Assembly (NCBI GenBank): GCA_025056175.1
Contig: JANWWK010000050.1
Location: forward strand, 1 to 42,053
DNA: 42,053 bases
Direction: 5' to 3'
DNA from: Anaerolineales bacterium
Lineage (GTDB): Bacteria; Chloroflexota; Anaerolineae; Anaerolineales; Villigracilaceae
Position numbers and translations under genes: made by a program. Positions 8,678-17,028 of this stretch are shown piece by piece. The notes beneath the pieces were generated by a model. It saw nothing but the letters and a program-made list of their open reading frames with translations. It did no database searches and was not told the origin of the DNA. The number at the start of each line of letters is the position of its first letter. Positions within the stretch are counted from its first letter, which is position 1.

Positions 8678-9849
8678 CAGGAAGAGGTGGAGCGGGGTGC
8701 GCGGGTTTCGATTTTCCGTGCCAGGCTGGCATATTGCTGGTTGGTCAGGCTTTCGTACTGTGCCAGATACGCCATGGTTTGCATCCGAATGGCCTGGAGC
8801 ATTAATTCGGGCGCAGGCGTAAAAGTGACTTCGATGGCGTATTTCAGCCGGTCTTGCACTTGCGGCACCGAGAGTTGCGCTTCGGAGCGCAGGCGATAAT
8901 TCACAGCGACGCGAATGCGGGTTTTATCCACGCCTGTTTCCACCAGGTCATCAATCAGGGCGCGGGAATGCCGCAGGGAATGCTCGAACGGTTCTACAAT
9001 GACGAGCAACTCGCTGAACGCGGGCGCGAGTTTTTGTGTGAGCGGGGTTAGACCACTGCCCAAATCTACGATGACGTATTTCGCCATGTAGCGCAGACGG
9101 TTGAGCAGCACCTCAAAGTGTTCGATGCGCGCTTGCAAAACACCATCTTTGGGCTGAGGGGAGGCGACGAGAATATCCAGGCCTGAAGGATGGACGATGA
9201 GACGTTCTTTGACGGCATTCCGGGTGATTTGACCGGCCTGTGGCAGAGTCAACAGTTCTACCAGCCCGGTTGTTTTGGGCAGGTTCAGGTCGTAAGCCAG
9301 CGTTCCCTGTCCGGGTCGGAATTCCGCCAGGATGGTGGACAGGTTGAGGGTCTTTTGGATGGCAACCGCCAGGTTAGAGGCAACCGTTGTAACGCCTAAT
9401 CCGCCGCGTGCTGCCAACACACCTATCAAGTGTGCAGGGGCTTCGCTTGGCCCGGTGGGTGGGTTGACTCTGGATTTGGCCGAGCGCGCCAGCAAGGCTT
9501 TGACGTGTGCTTGCAGTTCGGACGGGTGGGTGGGTTTGGTCAGGTAGTCGTCGGCGCCAGCCTCGAAGCCGGTCACTTTGTCATCTAACTGGCTTTTGGC
9601 TGTGAACATGAGGATGGGGATGTTGACCGTGAGTTGATTGGCGCGCAACTGCCGTGCTACTTCGTAGCCATCCATGCCGGGCATCATCACGTCCAGTAAA
9701 ACCAGGTCGGGCGGGTTCTCGAAGGCCATCTGAAGCCCCTGAGGCCCCGAACTGGCAGCCATGATGCTATAACCCTGTTTTTGCAACATCAGACCGACCA
9801 GACGCAGGGTATCCAGGTCGTCATCAATGATGAGAATCTTTTCGGCCAT
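8677..9849 (-). CDS. Receiver domain fused to CpaE/MinD-like ATPase
   Basis: A 390-residue two-domain protein. Residues 1-120 are a response-regulator receiver with acidic pair DDD (9-11), phospho-acceptor Asp53 in VLLDVMMPGMDG and Lys in MFTAKSQ. Residues 140-380 are a P-loop ATPase of the CpaE type. Its Walker A is the divergent ARGGLGVTTVASNLA seen in CpaE relatives, and KYVIVDLGSGLTPLTQ is a Walker B-like segment. CpaE proteins place pili or localise machinery at the cell pole; no pilus genes are visible here. Start 9849 has SD GGAG five bases upstream; a GTG at 9855 is too close to it. It is the first gene of the operon with the sirtuin and GAF kinase. Confidence 0.85.
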   Translation of the reverse strand: MAEKILIIDDDLDTLRLVGLMLQKQGYSIMAASSGPQGLQMAFENPPDLVLLDVMMPGMDGYEVARQLRANQLTVNIPILMFTAKSQLDDKVTGFEAGADDYLTKPTHPSELQAHVKALLARSAKSRVNPPTGPSEAPAHLIGVLAARGGLGVTTVASNLAVAIQKTLNLSTILAEFRPGQGTLAYDLNLPKTTGLVELLTLPQAGQITRNAVKERLIVHPSGLDILVASPQPKDGVLQARIEHFEVLLNRLRYMAKYVIVDLGSGLTPLTQKLAPAFSELLVIVEPFEHSLRHSRALIDDLVETGVDKTRIRVAVNYRLRSEAQLSVPQVQDRLKYAIEVTFTPAPELMLQAIRMQTMAYLAQYESLTNQQYASLARKIETRAPRSTSS

Positions 9850-9868
9850 TTCCACTCCAGGGAATTAA

Positions 9869-9874
9869 TCTATA
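9869..9874 (-). promoter_or_regulatory. Possible -10 box for receiver-ATPase operon
   Basis: On the minus strand TATAGA (complement of 9869-9874) lies about 20 bases before the chosen start at 9849. No convincing -35 was found. Confidence 0.3.
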
Positions 9875-9933
9875 TCAGTTTAGCATTAAGAGAATGTTCA
9901 ATCAAGCGATTGAAAAAAGGACGCGATGAACTT

Positions 9934-9966
9934 GTAACGAACCCACTAGTTGCCTGGCTTCGTTAC
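9934..9966. terminator. Hairpin with T-run in divergent intergenic region
   Basis: Arms GTAACGAA (9934-9941) and TTCGTTAC (9959-9966) are perfect complements and are followed on the plus strand by GCTTTTT. It lies between the divergent receiver-ATPase and PrsW genes, so no plus-strand gene upstream needs a terminator. It may stop antisense transcription or act as a protein site. Confidence 0.4.
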
Positions 9967-10025
9967 GCTTTTTGTGGTCACAAACAGTTTTTGCAGGCAA
10001 TTCATGAATGATACCCGGGTCAGGG

Positions 10026-10053
10026 TTGATTTTATCTTCATCCTCGATAAAAT
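10026..10053 (+). promoter_or_regulatory. Promoter for PrsW-like gene
   Basis: -35 TTGATT (10026-10031), 16-base spacer, -10 TAAAAT (10048-10053). This gives a leader of about 20 bases that carries the SD CTGGAGGG before the ATG at 10083. Confidence 0.55.
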
Positions 10054-10082
10054 GGATGTATCACTTTTTTCTGGAGGGTACG

Positions 10083-11072
10083 ATGGCATTTCTGGCGGCT
10101 TTGTTTTTTGGGTTTGTTCCCATGTTTTTGTTTGCCTACATCCTGTACTGGTTCGACCATTACGAGAAGGAGCCTCTGCCTTTGCTGGTGGGGGTCTTTG
10201 CCTGGGGGGCTGTGGTGGCGGCAGGCGGCTCGTATGTCTTGAACACCTTGTTTGGGATTAGCGTCTTTAGCCTGACCGGTTCGGAAGCGTTGAGTAACCT
10301 GACAACCGGCTCCATCAGCGCGCCGTTGTTTGAAGAGACTCTGAAGGGGTTGGCTGTGGTGGTGGTGTTTCTGGTTTTTCGGCGCGAATTGGACTCCATT
10401 CTGGATGGGATTGTGTACGCAGGGATTGCCGCACTCGGATTTGCGGCCACCGAGAATGTGTTGTACATCTGGCGCGGCTACATGGATGGCGGCTGGAACG
10501 GATTGCTGGCGCTGGTGGGGATTCGGGTTATCCTGGTGGGGTGGCAGCACCCGGTCTATACCTCGTTCATCGGCATGGGACTGGCGATTGCGCGCAACAA
10601 CCGCTCGTTTTTCGTCAAAATTTTGGCCGTGCTGGCGGGCTGGTTTGTGGCAATGTTTACGCACTCGGTTCACAATACACTCGCGGCGTTCACTTCTCTT
10701 GAAAACCTGACCTGTTTCATTGGCCTGTTTCTGGATTGGCTGGGCGTCTTCTTCCTGTTCGCTGTTATCATCTGGGCTGGCTGGAGCGAAAGCCGTAACA
10801 TTGCGCGGCACCTTAAGGAAGAGATGCAAATGGGAATTATCCAGGCCTATCACTACCACACAGCGACCTCTGCCTGGCGGCAGGGCATGGCACGAATTAC
10901 TGCTTTGTTCGGCGGCAACTATCGCGCCACCAGCCGCTTTTATCAGGTGATTGGTGAACTGGCGCACAAGAAACAGCAGCTGGCCCGACTGGGCGAAGAA
11001 GGCGGCAACAGCCTCATCATTCAACGCTATCGCGAGGAACTGGCGCAACTCGCGCCGCAGGTGCGTTCCTAG
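10083..11072 (+). CDS. PrsW-family intramembrane protease
   Basis: A 329-residue polytopic membrane protein of the PrsW family, part of the CAAX/ABI-like glutamic intramembrane metalloproteases. Seen are WFDHYEKEPLPLL near the N-terminus, the EExxK motif in FEETLKGLAVV, a His in WQHPVYTSFIGMGLA and another in FTHSVHN. These are the expected active-site positions. About eight hydrophobic segments are present, then a soluble, charged tail of about 80 residues. Start 10083 is chosen for its strong SD; a longer frame from 10008 has none. In Bacillus, PrsW cleaves an anti-sigma factor. No sigma or anti-sigma gene is next to this one, so its substrate is unknown. Confidence 0.85.
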   Translation: MAFLAALFFGFVPMFLFAYILYWFDHYEKEPLPLLVGVFAWGAVVAAGGSYVLNTLFGISVFSLTGSEALSNLTTGSISAPLFEETLKGLAVVVVFLVFRRELDSILDGIVYAGIAALGFAATENVLYIWRGYMDGGWNGLLALVGIRVILVGWQHPVYTSFIGMGLAIARNNRSFFVKILAVLAGWFVAMFTHSVHNTLAAFTSLENLTCFIGLFLDWLGVFFLFAVIIWAGWSESRNIARHLKEEMQMGIIQAYHYHTATSAWRQGMARITALFGGNYRATSRFYQVIGELAHKKQQLARLGEEGGNSLIIQRYREELAQLAPQVRS

Positions 11073-11087
11073 GATTCTGGTTTGTGG

Positions 11088-11093
11088 TAAAAT
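11088..11093 (+). promoter_or_regulatory. -10 box for tRNA-Arg
   Basis: TAAAAT lies 15 bases before the tRNA 5' end. A weak -35 candidate TTCCTA is at 11066-11071 with a 16-base spacer. Confidence 0.45.
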
Positions 11094-11107
11094 GTCCTGC
11101 GCGAAGT

Positions 11108-11179
11108 GCCCCCGTAGCTCAGTGGACAGAGCGTTGGCCTCCGGAGCCAAAGAGCGCAGTTCGAGTCTGCGCGGGGGTA
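11108..11179 (+). tRNA. tRNA-Arg (anticodon CCG)
   Basis: A full cloverleaf folds by eye. The acceptor stem is GCCCCCG with CGGGGGT (first pair G-U). The D stem is GCTC/GAGC. The anticodon stem TTGGC/GCCAA has loop CTCCGGA, giving anticodon CCG. The T stem is CGCAG/CTGCG with loop TTCGAGT. The discriminator is A at 11179 and CCA is not encoded. It reads the Arg codon CGG. Confidence 0.95.
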
Positions 11180-11183
11180 CAGC

Positions 11184-11212
11184 CGTAGGGCGAGAGAAAC
11201 TCTCGCCCTACG
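11184..11212. terminator. 13-bp hairpin shared by tRNA-Arg and kinase gene
   Basis: Perfect arms CGTAGGGCGAGAG (11184-11196) and CTCTCGCCCTACG (11200-11212) with an AAA loop, followed on the plus strand by ATAGTTTT. It lies five bases after the tRNA. On the minus strand the stop codon of the membrane histidine kinase (11208-11210) lies inside one arm. It probably ends the tRNA transcript and perhaps both convergent transcripts. Confidence 0.7.
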
Positions 11213-13547
11213 ATAGTTTTAATTTGACGGCGCTGCCCATCCGTACAGTTTTGCTTTCCCCTTGGGAGCGGAGCGGCAGAATGACGTGAAACGCACTGCC
11301 GGGGCATTTTTCTTCATCGTAGCCTGGGCTTTCAACCCAAATTTTGCCGCCATGTGCTTCTACGATGCCGCGTGAGAGTGCCAGTCCCAGCCCCACGCCC
11401 GCGCCCTTGAATTTGGTTTTTCCGGTCGAATGGCGGTTGAGCAACTCATTTGGCTTGTAGAATTTTGTAAAGATGACTTCCTGATAGGCTTTGTCCACGC
11501 CAACGCCGGTATCGGCCACGATGATTTCTACCCCGCCTTCGGGCAGGTCGCGATTGTTAGGCGGCACATGCCGTCCTGTGATGGTGATTTTGCCCTTGTT
11601 GGGAGTGAATTTGATGGCGTTAATAATCAGGTGATAGAACAGTTTTCTTAAGGTGTTGGGGTCGGCTTTGATGGAGGGGAGTTGCGGCAAATCCAGGCTC
11701 ATTTCCTGTTCTCGCTCTGCCGCGTATTTTGCCAGTTCTTGAAAGACGGCGCGCACCAGTTCGGTCACAAACACGTCCTGACGTTGCAAATCGAGTGTGC
11801 GCGTATCTAATTGTGCCACGTCGAACATCGAATCCATAATTTCGTGCAGGCGCAGTGTACCTTTATGAATGCCTTTGACGAAGGGCAGAATCTCCGGACT
11901 CAATGCCGGGTTTTCCAGCAACATTTCAGTATACCCTTTGATGGAGGTCAGAGGGGTGCGTAATTCATGTGAAGCGATGCTGATGAAGTTCGACTTGGTC
12001 ATCTCCAGTTTTGCCAGGTCGTGATTGGCTTTATCGAGAAACGCATAGGCTTCGCGCAATTGGGCGGTGAGTTTCTTCTGGCTATCGAACAGGCGGGCAT
12101 TTTCGAGCGCTACACCAGTCTGACTGGCGATGGCGGAGAGCAGGTTCAGGTCTTCGGCAGAATAGCGGCGCGGCTTGGGGCCGAGTGCCAGCAGGCCAAT
12201 CCACTCTCCGCGCGAGAAGATGGGAGCATACGCCTGTAACCCCAATTCACTGAACCATTTTCGCTCTGACAGGGAGGCTTCCCGAAAATCAGGGCTGAAG
12301 TCAATGTCGTCTTGTAACAGCGGCACGTGCTGTTCGCGGAAATAGGCCGAAATGGGACTATCGGCGCCCAGGACGATGGAATGACCTTTTTTGCGGCGTG
12401 AGGTGGTGCTTTGGGCGGGGGTGGTGCTGGTTTCTGCTTCCGCAGCGACGTTGTGCGGCCAGACCTCCCGCAGGCGAAATACCGGCTTATTCCCTTCGCC
12501 GATTTCCGGGTCTACCAGAAAGAGCATTCCCCGTTTGATTTCCAGGGCCTCCATAATGAGGCCGACTGCCACCGTTGCCAGGCGTTCCAAATCCAGAATG
12601 TTGCTAATCGATTGGGCATATTCTCGCAAGGTCTTGGAAGGGTCGTAACTCTCCAGCCGGAACATCCGGTTCACAAGTTTTCCCATCAGACTAAAGATGG
12701 GGGCAAACAACAAAGAGATGATGGCCGCAACCCCTGCGCCCACAAACAGGGTTTGGTATCCTGGTGTGTTGCGGAGCAGAGAATCGGCCAACCAGAACAT
12801 GCCGAGATACAGAATGACAATCAGCAGGGTGGAGAGTAGATAAATGAGCAGCTGGCGCAGGAAATCTTGCACATCCGGCAGGTGAGGCACCAGCACGGCG
12901 TACGACATCGCTATCACCGCCATCACCCGCAGAAAATCGCCCTCCACTCGGCTTAGCTGATAGAACAGGACGATTTCATTTGCCAGGGCGAATATCAGGA
13001 CTGGCGTCCAGAAGAAGACGCGGCTGCGCAAGAGCGGCTGTTGTGCTTCTCGCATGGTGCGGACAAAGTAGGCAATGCTCAGAGATGCGAAGAACAGCCA
13101 GGCAAAAAAGATGAGTGTGTAATTTTGATAAGCCACCACTCCTATTGAAAGGAGCATGCCGCCCCCCAGCCACGTCAGGGGAGTTACCCATTTTGCCAGA
13201 CGTTCGCTGCGGGAAGCAGAGGCATCCGTTTCAATTCGTTTCGTCTTTGAAGGCAGGGGCGGCAGGAAAGCGCGCAAACCCATGAAGAGCAGAAACGCTA
13301 ACATCACTGCGCCCGATTGGTCGAAGCGCAGGCGGTTGACGAAATCCATCCAGGGTAACCATCCATGCCGCCCCGCGGCCAATAGCGCGTGTAGGGTCAG
13401 TCCCAGCAGGGCATAGCCGGTCAGCCAAAAGGCCGGGGAGTTCCAGCCTTTGGCGCGCCGTGCCGCCAGAAACAGGACGACCAGATACGGCACCCCAAGC
13501 ACGGTGTCCAATATCAACAGTATCAGGTCCGGATTGCTCGCGCCCAT
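11208..13547 (-). CDS. Membrane histidine kinase with GAF domain
   Basis: A sensor kinase of 779 residues from this start. The first ~300 residues hold roughly eight hydrophobic segments, i.e. an integral membrane sensor region I cannot name. A GAF domain follows (about 320-490). A coiled linker leads to HisKA with the H-box SIASHELRTPL (His about 525). The HATPase domain has LIINAIKFTPN, IIVADTGVGVD and GAGVGLGLALSRGI. I chose the ATG at 13547 because a -10 box TATACT (complement of 13555-13560) ends seven bases before it, suggesting a leaderless start. A longer start at 13628 has no SD and would run over the divergent promoter. No partner regulator is adjacent. Confidence 0.82.
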   Translation of the reverse strand: MGASNPDLILLILDTVLGVPYLVVLFLAARRAKGWNSPAFWLTGYALLGLTLHALLAAGRHGWLPWMDFVNRLRFDQSGAVMLAFLLFMGLRAFLPPLPSKTKRIETDASASRSERLAKWVTPLTWLGGGMLLSIGVVAYQNYTLIFFAWLFFASLSIAYFVRTMREAQQPLLRSRVFFWTPVLIFALANEIVLFYQLSRVEGDFLRVMAVIAMSYAVLVPHLPDVQDFLRQLLIYLLSTLLIVILYLGMFWLADSLLRNTPGYQTLFVGAGVAAIISLLFAPIFSLMGKLVNRMFRLESYDPSKTLREYAQSISNILDLERLATVAVGLIMEALEIKRGMLFLVDPEIGEGNKPVFRLREVWPHNVAAEAETSTTPAQSTTSRRKKGHSIVLGADSPISAYFREQHVPLLQDDIDFSPDFREASLSERKWFSELGLQAYAPIFSRGEWIGLLALGPKPRRYSAEDLNLLSAIASQTGVALENARLFDSQKKLTAQLREAYAFLDKANHDLAKLEMTKSNFISIASHELRTPLTSIKGYTEMLLENPALSPEILPFVKGIHKGTLRLHEIMDSMFDVAQLDTRTLDLQRQDVFVTELVRAVFQELAKYAAEREQEMSLDLPQLPSIKADPNTLRKLFYHLIINAIKFTPNKGKITITGRHVPPNNRDLPEGGVEIIVADTGVGVDKAYQEVIFTKFYKPNELLNRHSTGKTKFKGAGVGLGLALSRGIVEAHGGKIWVESPGYDEEKCPGSAFHVILPLRSQGESKTVRMGSAVKLKLS

Positions 13548-13554
13548 CGGGTTA

Positions 13555-13560
13555 AGTATA
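13555..13560 (-). promoter_or_regulatory. -10 box for membrane kinase, leaderless geometry
   Basis: TATACT on the minus strand, seven bases before the ATG at 13547. No SD is present. No strong -35 was seen. Confidence 0.4.
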
Positions 13561-13606
13561 CTCGAAATCGCCCTGCTCCATTTCCCCCATTCGGCGGTGG
13601 ATGGTG

Positions 13607-13612
13607 TATAGT
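13607..13612 (+). promoter_or_regulatory. -10 box for GH13 gene
   Basis: TATAGT lies 37 bases before the ATG at 13649, leaving a short leader with the SD CAGGAG (about 13635-13640). The -35 is unclear. Confidence 0.4.
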
Positions 13613-13648
13613 TAACATGAACCGACATCTCACTCAGGAGACGCTGCC

Positions 13649-16411
13649 ATGAAGTCTTGTTTGCCGTTCGAGTTCCACGTTTCCCGCTGGGCGCGGGATA
13701 CTTACCGCTTCGAAGCCGGGTTGTTTGCCACCGATGGGCGCGTAGTCCTGGCCGATTTCAGCGCCGCCCGTCGTTTTGCTGCGCAGATGACCGCTGTGCG
13801 CGGCGCGCCTGTGCCGGCCAGCCACGTGTACGCAATGGGATTGATTGACGAAATTCTGCATATTCTCATTCGCCAATACGAACTGCAAAATCCCGGTGTG
13901 ATGCAGCGCGCCCTCTCTCAGGCCCGCGAGCGGATGGGCGCGCACGCGTTTGAGCAGGCACAATTGCGCTTTCTGGAAACCTTTCCTCCGGTGGCGGTGT
14001 ACCAGAATCAGATGACCGAAGCAGACTATTTGAATGGAGAAACAGCAGGCAGGCCACACCGTCAGACCACCCTGGAGGAGATGCTTATCCTGAACGTCAC
14101 CAACCAGAACCCGGCGGTCTTGCCATATAAGGAGTTATTCGATGACGAACCGCTCCGGCGTGGCACGGTGTATGAGGCGCTTGTTCAGGGACTGGCTGAT
14201 TTTTTGAATGCTGAACCGGCCTTTGGCGGAAGCGGCGCAGGAGAAACGCTTATCGAAGCCTTGCGCGCCCCGGCGCGCGTTGCGCCTTATTCTCTCGAAG
14301 GACAATTGCAATTTTTGCTCGAACGGTGGGGCGCGCTGTTGGGAGAGGCTTTCATCCAACGCATTTTGCGCGCCATGGATTTCGTTAAAGAAGATGCTAT
14401 TCGCGGCAACTTCGCGGGTGGTTTTGCCGGAAGCGCGCCAGTTCCTCAGTTTGGTGGTGCGTATGCCGAATACGAACGCTTCAGCCCGGATAGAGATTGG
14501 ATGCCGCGCTGTGTGCTGATTGCCAAGAACACCTACGTCTGGCTGGAGCAGTTGAGCCGCTGGTATCAGCGCGATATTCATACGCTGGATGCCATCCCCG
14601 ATGAAGAATTGGACAAACTGGCCGCGCGCGGAATCACCGGCCTGTGGCTGATTGGCCTTTGGGAGCGCAGCCGCGCCAGTCAGCGCATTAAACAACGTAT
14701 GGGTGACCACGATGCGGTGGCTTCGGCCTACTCGCTCTACTCCTACGACATCGCGGCCGATTTGGGCGGCTGGCCGGCGCTGGAGAACCTGCGCTGGCGT
14801 GCCTGGCAGCGCGGCATTCGGCTTTCGGCAGATATGGTGCCAAATCACATGGGCATTGATTCCAAATGGGTCATCGAACATCCCGACTGGTTTCTTTCTT
14901 TGCCTTACCCGCCCTATCCGGGTTACACCTTCGAGAGCGAAAATTTGTGCGATGACGAGCGGGTTGCCGTTATTCTGGAAGACCATTACTACTCTCGTTC
15001 CGATGCAGCGGTGGTGTTTAAGCGGATAGACCGCTGGACGGGGGATGTACGCTACATCTATCATGGCAACGATGGAACCTCGATGCCCTGGAACGATACG
15101 GCGCAGTTGAACTATCTCAAACCCGAAGTGCGCGAGGCCGTCATTCAGACCATTTTGCACGTGGCGCGTAACTTTCCAATTATCCGCTTCGATGCAGCCA
15201 TGACGCTTGCCAAGAAGCACATTCAACGCCTGTGGTTTCCGGAACCGGGTTCGGGCGGCGCCATCCCCTCGCGTGCCGAACACGGCATGACCCGCGCTGA
15301 GTTCGATGCGCTGATGCCCCAAGAGTTCTGGCGCGAGGTGGTGGACCGTGTGGCCGCTGAAGTGCCCGATACCCTGCTCCTGGCCGAAGCCTTCTGGCTG
15401 ATGGAAGGTTACTTTGTCCGCACCTTGGGGATGCACCGCGTGTACAATTCCGCTTTTATGCACATGATGCGCGATGAAGACAATGCCAAGTATCGCCAGG
15501 TAATGAAGAATACGCTGGAATTTGACCCGCAAATCATGAAGCGGTATGTCAACTTCATGAACAATCCTGATGAAAAAACGGCCATTGAGCAGTTTGGCGA
15601 TGGTGATAAGTACTTCGGCGTTGCAACCATGATGTCCACCTTGCCCGGCTTGCCGATGTTTGGACATGGGCAATTTGAGGGTTTCCGCGAAAAATATGGG
15701 ATGGAGTTTCGACGCCCGAAATGGGACGAATGGCCAAACGAAGGGCTGATTCGCGGTCACGAGTGGCGCATCTTCCCGCTTCTGCACAAACGCTACCTGT
15801 TTGCGGAGGTGGAAAACTTTTTGCTGTATGATTTCTTTGTGGAAGGCGGATATGTGAATGAAGACGTCTTCGCGCACAGCAACCGCTTTGGCGAAGAACG
15901 CGGCCTGGTGGTTTACCACAACAAGTACGCGCACACCGCCGGCTGGGTGAAAACTTCGGTCGGATACATGGATAAAGCCAGCGGGCAAATCGTTCAGCGC
16001 ACGCTGGCCGAAGGCTTGAACCTGCCCAAAGACGGCTACGCCATCTTCCGTGATTATGTCACCCATCTGGAATACATCCGTTCCTGCGCCGAGATGTGGG
16101 AGAAAGGGATGTTCTTTATTCTGGGCGCGTATCAGTGCCACGCGTTTCTGGATTGGCGTTTTGTGAGCGGAGAGAAGTGGCAAAAAGTGTATGAGGCGCT
16201 CAATGGCGCAGGGGTCGAGTCGCTTCAGGCCAGGTTTGATGAAATGTTCCCGCCTGTGCAAGAAACACCCAGAGTCGAGAAGAAGAAACGGGCGACCCGC
16301 AAGAAAACGCAAGAATCGATTTCCAGCGAAAAGAAACCTACCGTCCGCAGAGCGCGAACGTCAAAAAGGGGAAAAGCAGGGGATGAATCCGCGCCTTCGG
16401 ACATGCTATAA
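13649..16411 (+). CDS. GH13 alpha-amylase family protein with altered motif IV
   Basis: A 920-residue protein with a GH13 (beta/alpha)8 catalytic domain from about residue 310 to 740, after an N-terminal region of unknown fold. Motif I is DMVPNHMG (near 395). Motif II is IIRFDAAMTLAKKH with the nucleophile Asp (near 512). Motif III is LLAEAFW with the acid/base Glu (near 578). In motif IV the usual NHDE reads NNPDE (near 639): the stabilising Asp is kept but the preceding His is replaced. No signal peptide is seen, so it is probably cytosolic and acts on alpha-glucans. The C-terminal ~50 residues are Lys/Arg/Ser-rich and look disordered. The exact activity is not readable. Confidence 0.85.
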   Translation: MKSCLPFEFHVSRWARDTYRFEAGLFATDGRVVLADFSAARRFAAQMTAVRGAPVPASHVYAMGLIDEILHILIRQYELQNPGVMQRALSQARERMGAHAFEQAQLRFLETFPPVAVYQNQMTEADYLNGETAGRPHRQTTLEEMLILNVTNQNPAVLPYKELFDDEPLRRGTVYEALVQGLADFLNAEPAFGGSGAGETLIEALRAPARVAPYSLEGQLQFLLERWGALLGEAFIQRILRAMDFVKEDAIRGNFAGGFAGSAPVPQFGGAYAEYERFSPDRDWMPRCVLIAKNTYVWLEQLSRWYQRDIHTLDAIPDEELDKLAARGITGLWLIGLWERSRASQRIKQRMGDHDAVASAYSLYSYDIAADLGGWPALENLRWRAWQRGIRLSADMVPNHMGIDSKWVIEHPDWFLSLPYPPYPGYTFESENLCDDERVAVILEDHYYSRSDAAVVFKRIDRWTGDVRYIYHGNDGTSMPWNDTAQLNYLKPEVREAVIQTILHVARNFPIIRFDAAMTLAKKHIQRLWFPEPGSGGAIPSRAEHGMTRAEFDALMPQEFWREVVDRVAAEVPDTLLLAEAFWLMEGYFVRTLGMHRVYNSAFMHMMRDEDNAKYRQVMKNTLEFDPQIMKRYVNFMNNPDEKTAIEQFGDGDKYFGVATMMSTLPGLPMFGHGQFEGFREKYGMEFRRPKWDEWPNEGLIRGHEWRIFPLLHKRYLFAEVENFLLYDFFVEGGYVNEDVFAHSNRFGEERGLVVYHNKYAHTAGWVKTSVGYMDKASGQIVQRTLAEGLNLPKDGYAIFRDYVTHLEYIRSCAEMWEKGMFFILGAYQCHAFLDWRFVSGEKWQKVYEALNGAGVESLQARFDEMFPPVQETPRVEKKKRATRKKTQESISSEKKPTVRRARTSKRGKAGDESAPSDML

Positions 16412-16412
16412 T
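16407..16412 (+). promoter_or_regulatory. -10 box TATAAT overlapping GH13 stop
   Basis: A consensus TATAAT overlaps the TAA stop of the GH13 gene and could drive the exported-protein gene at 16482 with a leader of about 60 bases. No consensus -35 was found. Confidence 0.4.
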
Positions 16413-16481
16413 TTGGACGATTGCGGGTCAATTTTGATGCCCGCACATCCCAGACGAGATAAACGCGAAAGGATGGCAGAA

Positions 16482-17027
16482 ATGCCCAGAAAACTGAACT
16501 TTCACACTCTACTTGGCCCGCTGGTGGCGCTGTTGATGGTTCTGACACTTTTGCTGGTCAGCGCCACGCCTGCTTTTGCGGATGACGACCCGCCCAAGCC
16601 GATTCCCGGCTTAGGAAAAGTCAGCAATGCTGACCTGACCTCGATGTATAAAAAACTGCGCGCCTGGTACGACAGCCAGGCAATTGTCATTCGCGAATCG
16701 TATGAGCTGGCGAAGCAATTCCAGACCGTGATTGATTTCTACAAGAAAAAAGGCCGTGATGTGACCGGTCTGGAAACGGCGCTGGTGCGCTTCAATGACG
16801 AAATTATCAAAGCCGAAGCGGCGCGCGTCTATACCAACTCGTTATTCACGCGCAATGCCGGGTTCAACGGCTTCTTCGTGGTTCTGGACCGCTCGCTGGC
16901 CGCGCAAACTATTTTGGAAGCGCGCACCAGTCTGAAAGGGACGCACATGGATTTGGAAGAAGCGGTGCGAAACCTCAAGCGTGATTACAACGCCTGGAGA
17001 CGGTGGATGCTGGGCTACCAGAACTAG
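16482..17027 (+). CDS. Exported helical protein of unknown function
   Basis: A 181-residue protein. A signal peptide covers residues 1-33, with a long hydrophobic core and a likely cleavage site after AFA before DDDPPKP. The mature part is charged and predicted to be mainly helical (segments such as LTSMYKKLRAWYDSQAIVIRE and LEEAVRNLKRDYNAWRRWML). I recognise no family. Start 16482 is chosen because an AAAGGA SD lies about eight bases upstream; the ATG at 16473 sits almost on it. The next lipoprotein gene starts one base after its stop, so the two are probably made together and may act together outside the membrane. Confidence 0.75.
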   Translation: MPRKLNFHTLLGPLVALLMVLTLLLVSATPAFADDDPPKPIPGLGKVSNADLTSMYKKLRAWYDSQAIVIRESYELAKQFQTVIDFYKKKGRDVTGLETALVRFNDEIIKAEAARVYTNSLFTRNAGFNGFFVVLDRSLAAQTILEARTSLKGTHMDLEEAVRNLKRDYNAWRRWMLGYQN

Positions 17028-17028
17028 C

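Noticed and set aside
14135-16312. A 725-codon open frame on the minus strand
   Set aside because: It is a shadow of the GH13 gene on the other strand, which shows all catalytic motifs. The minus-strand translation is low-complexity and unlike any family.
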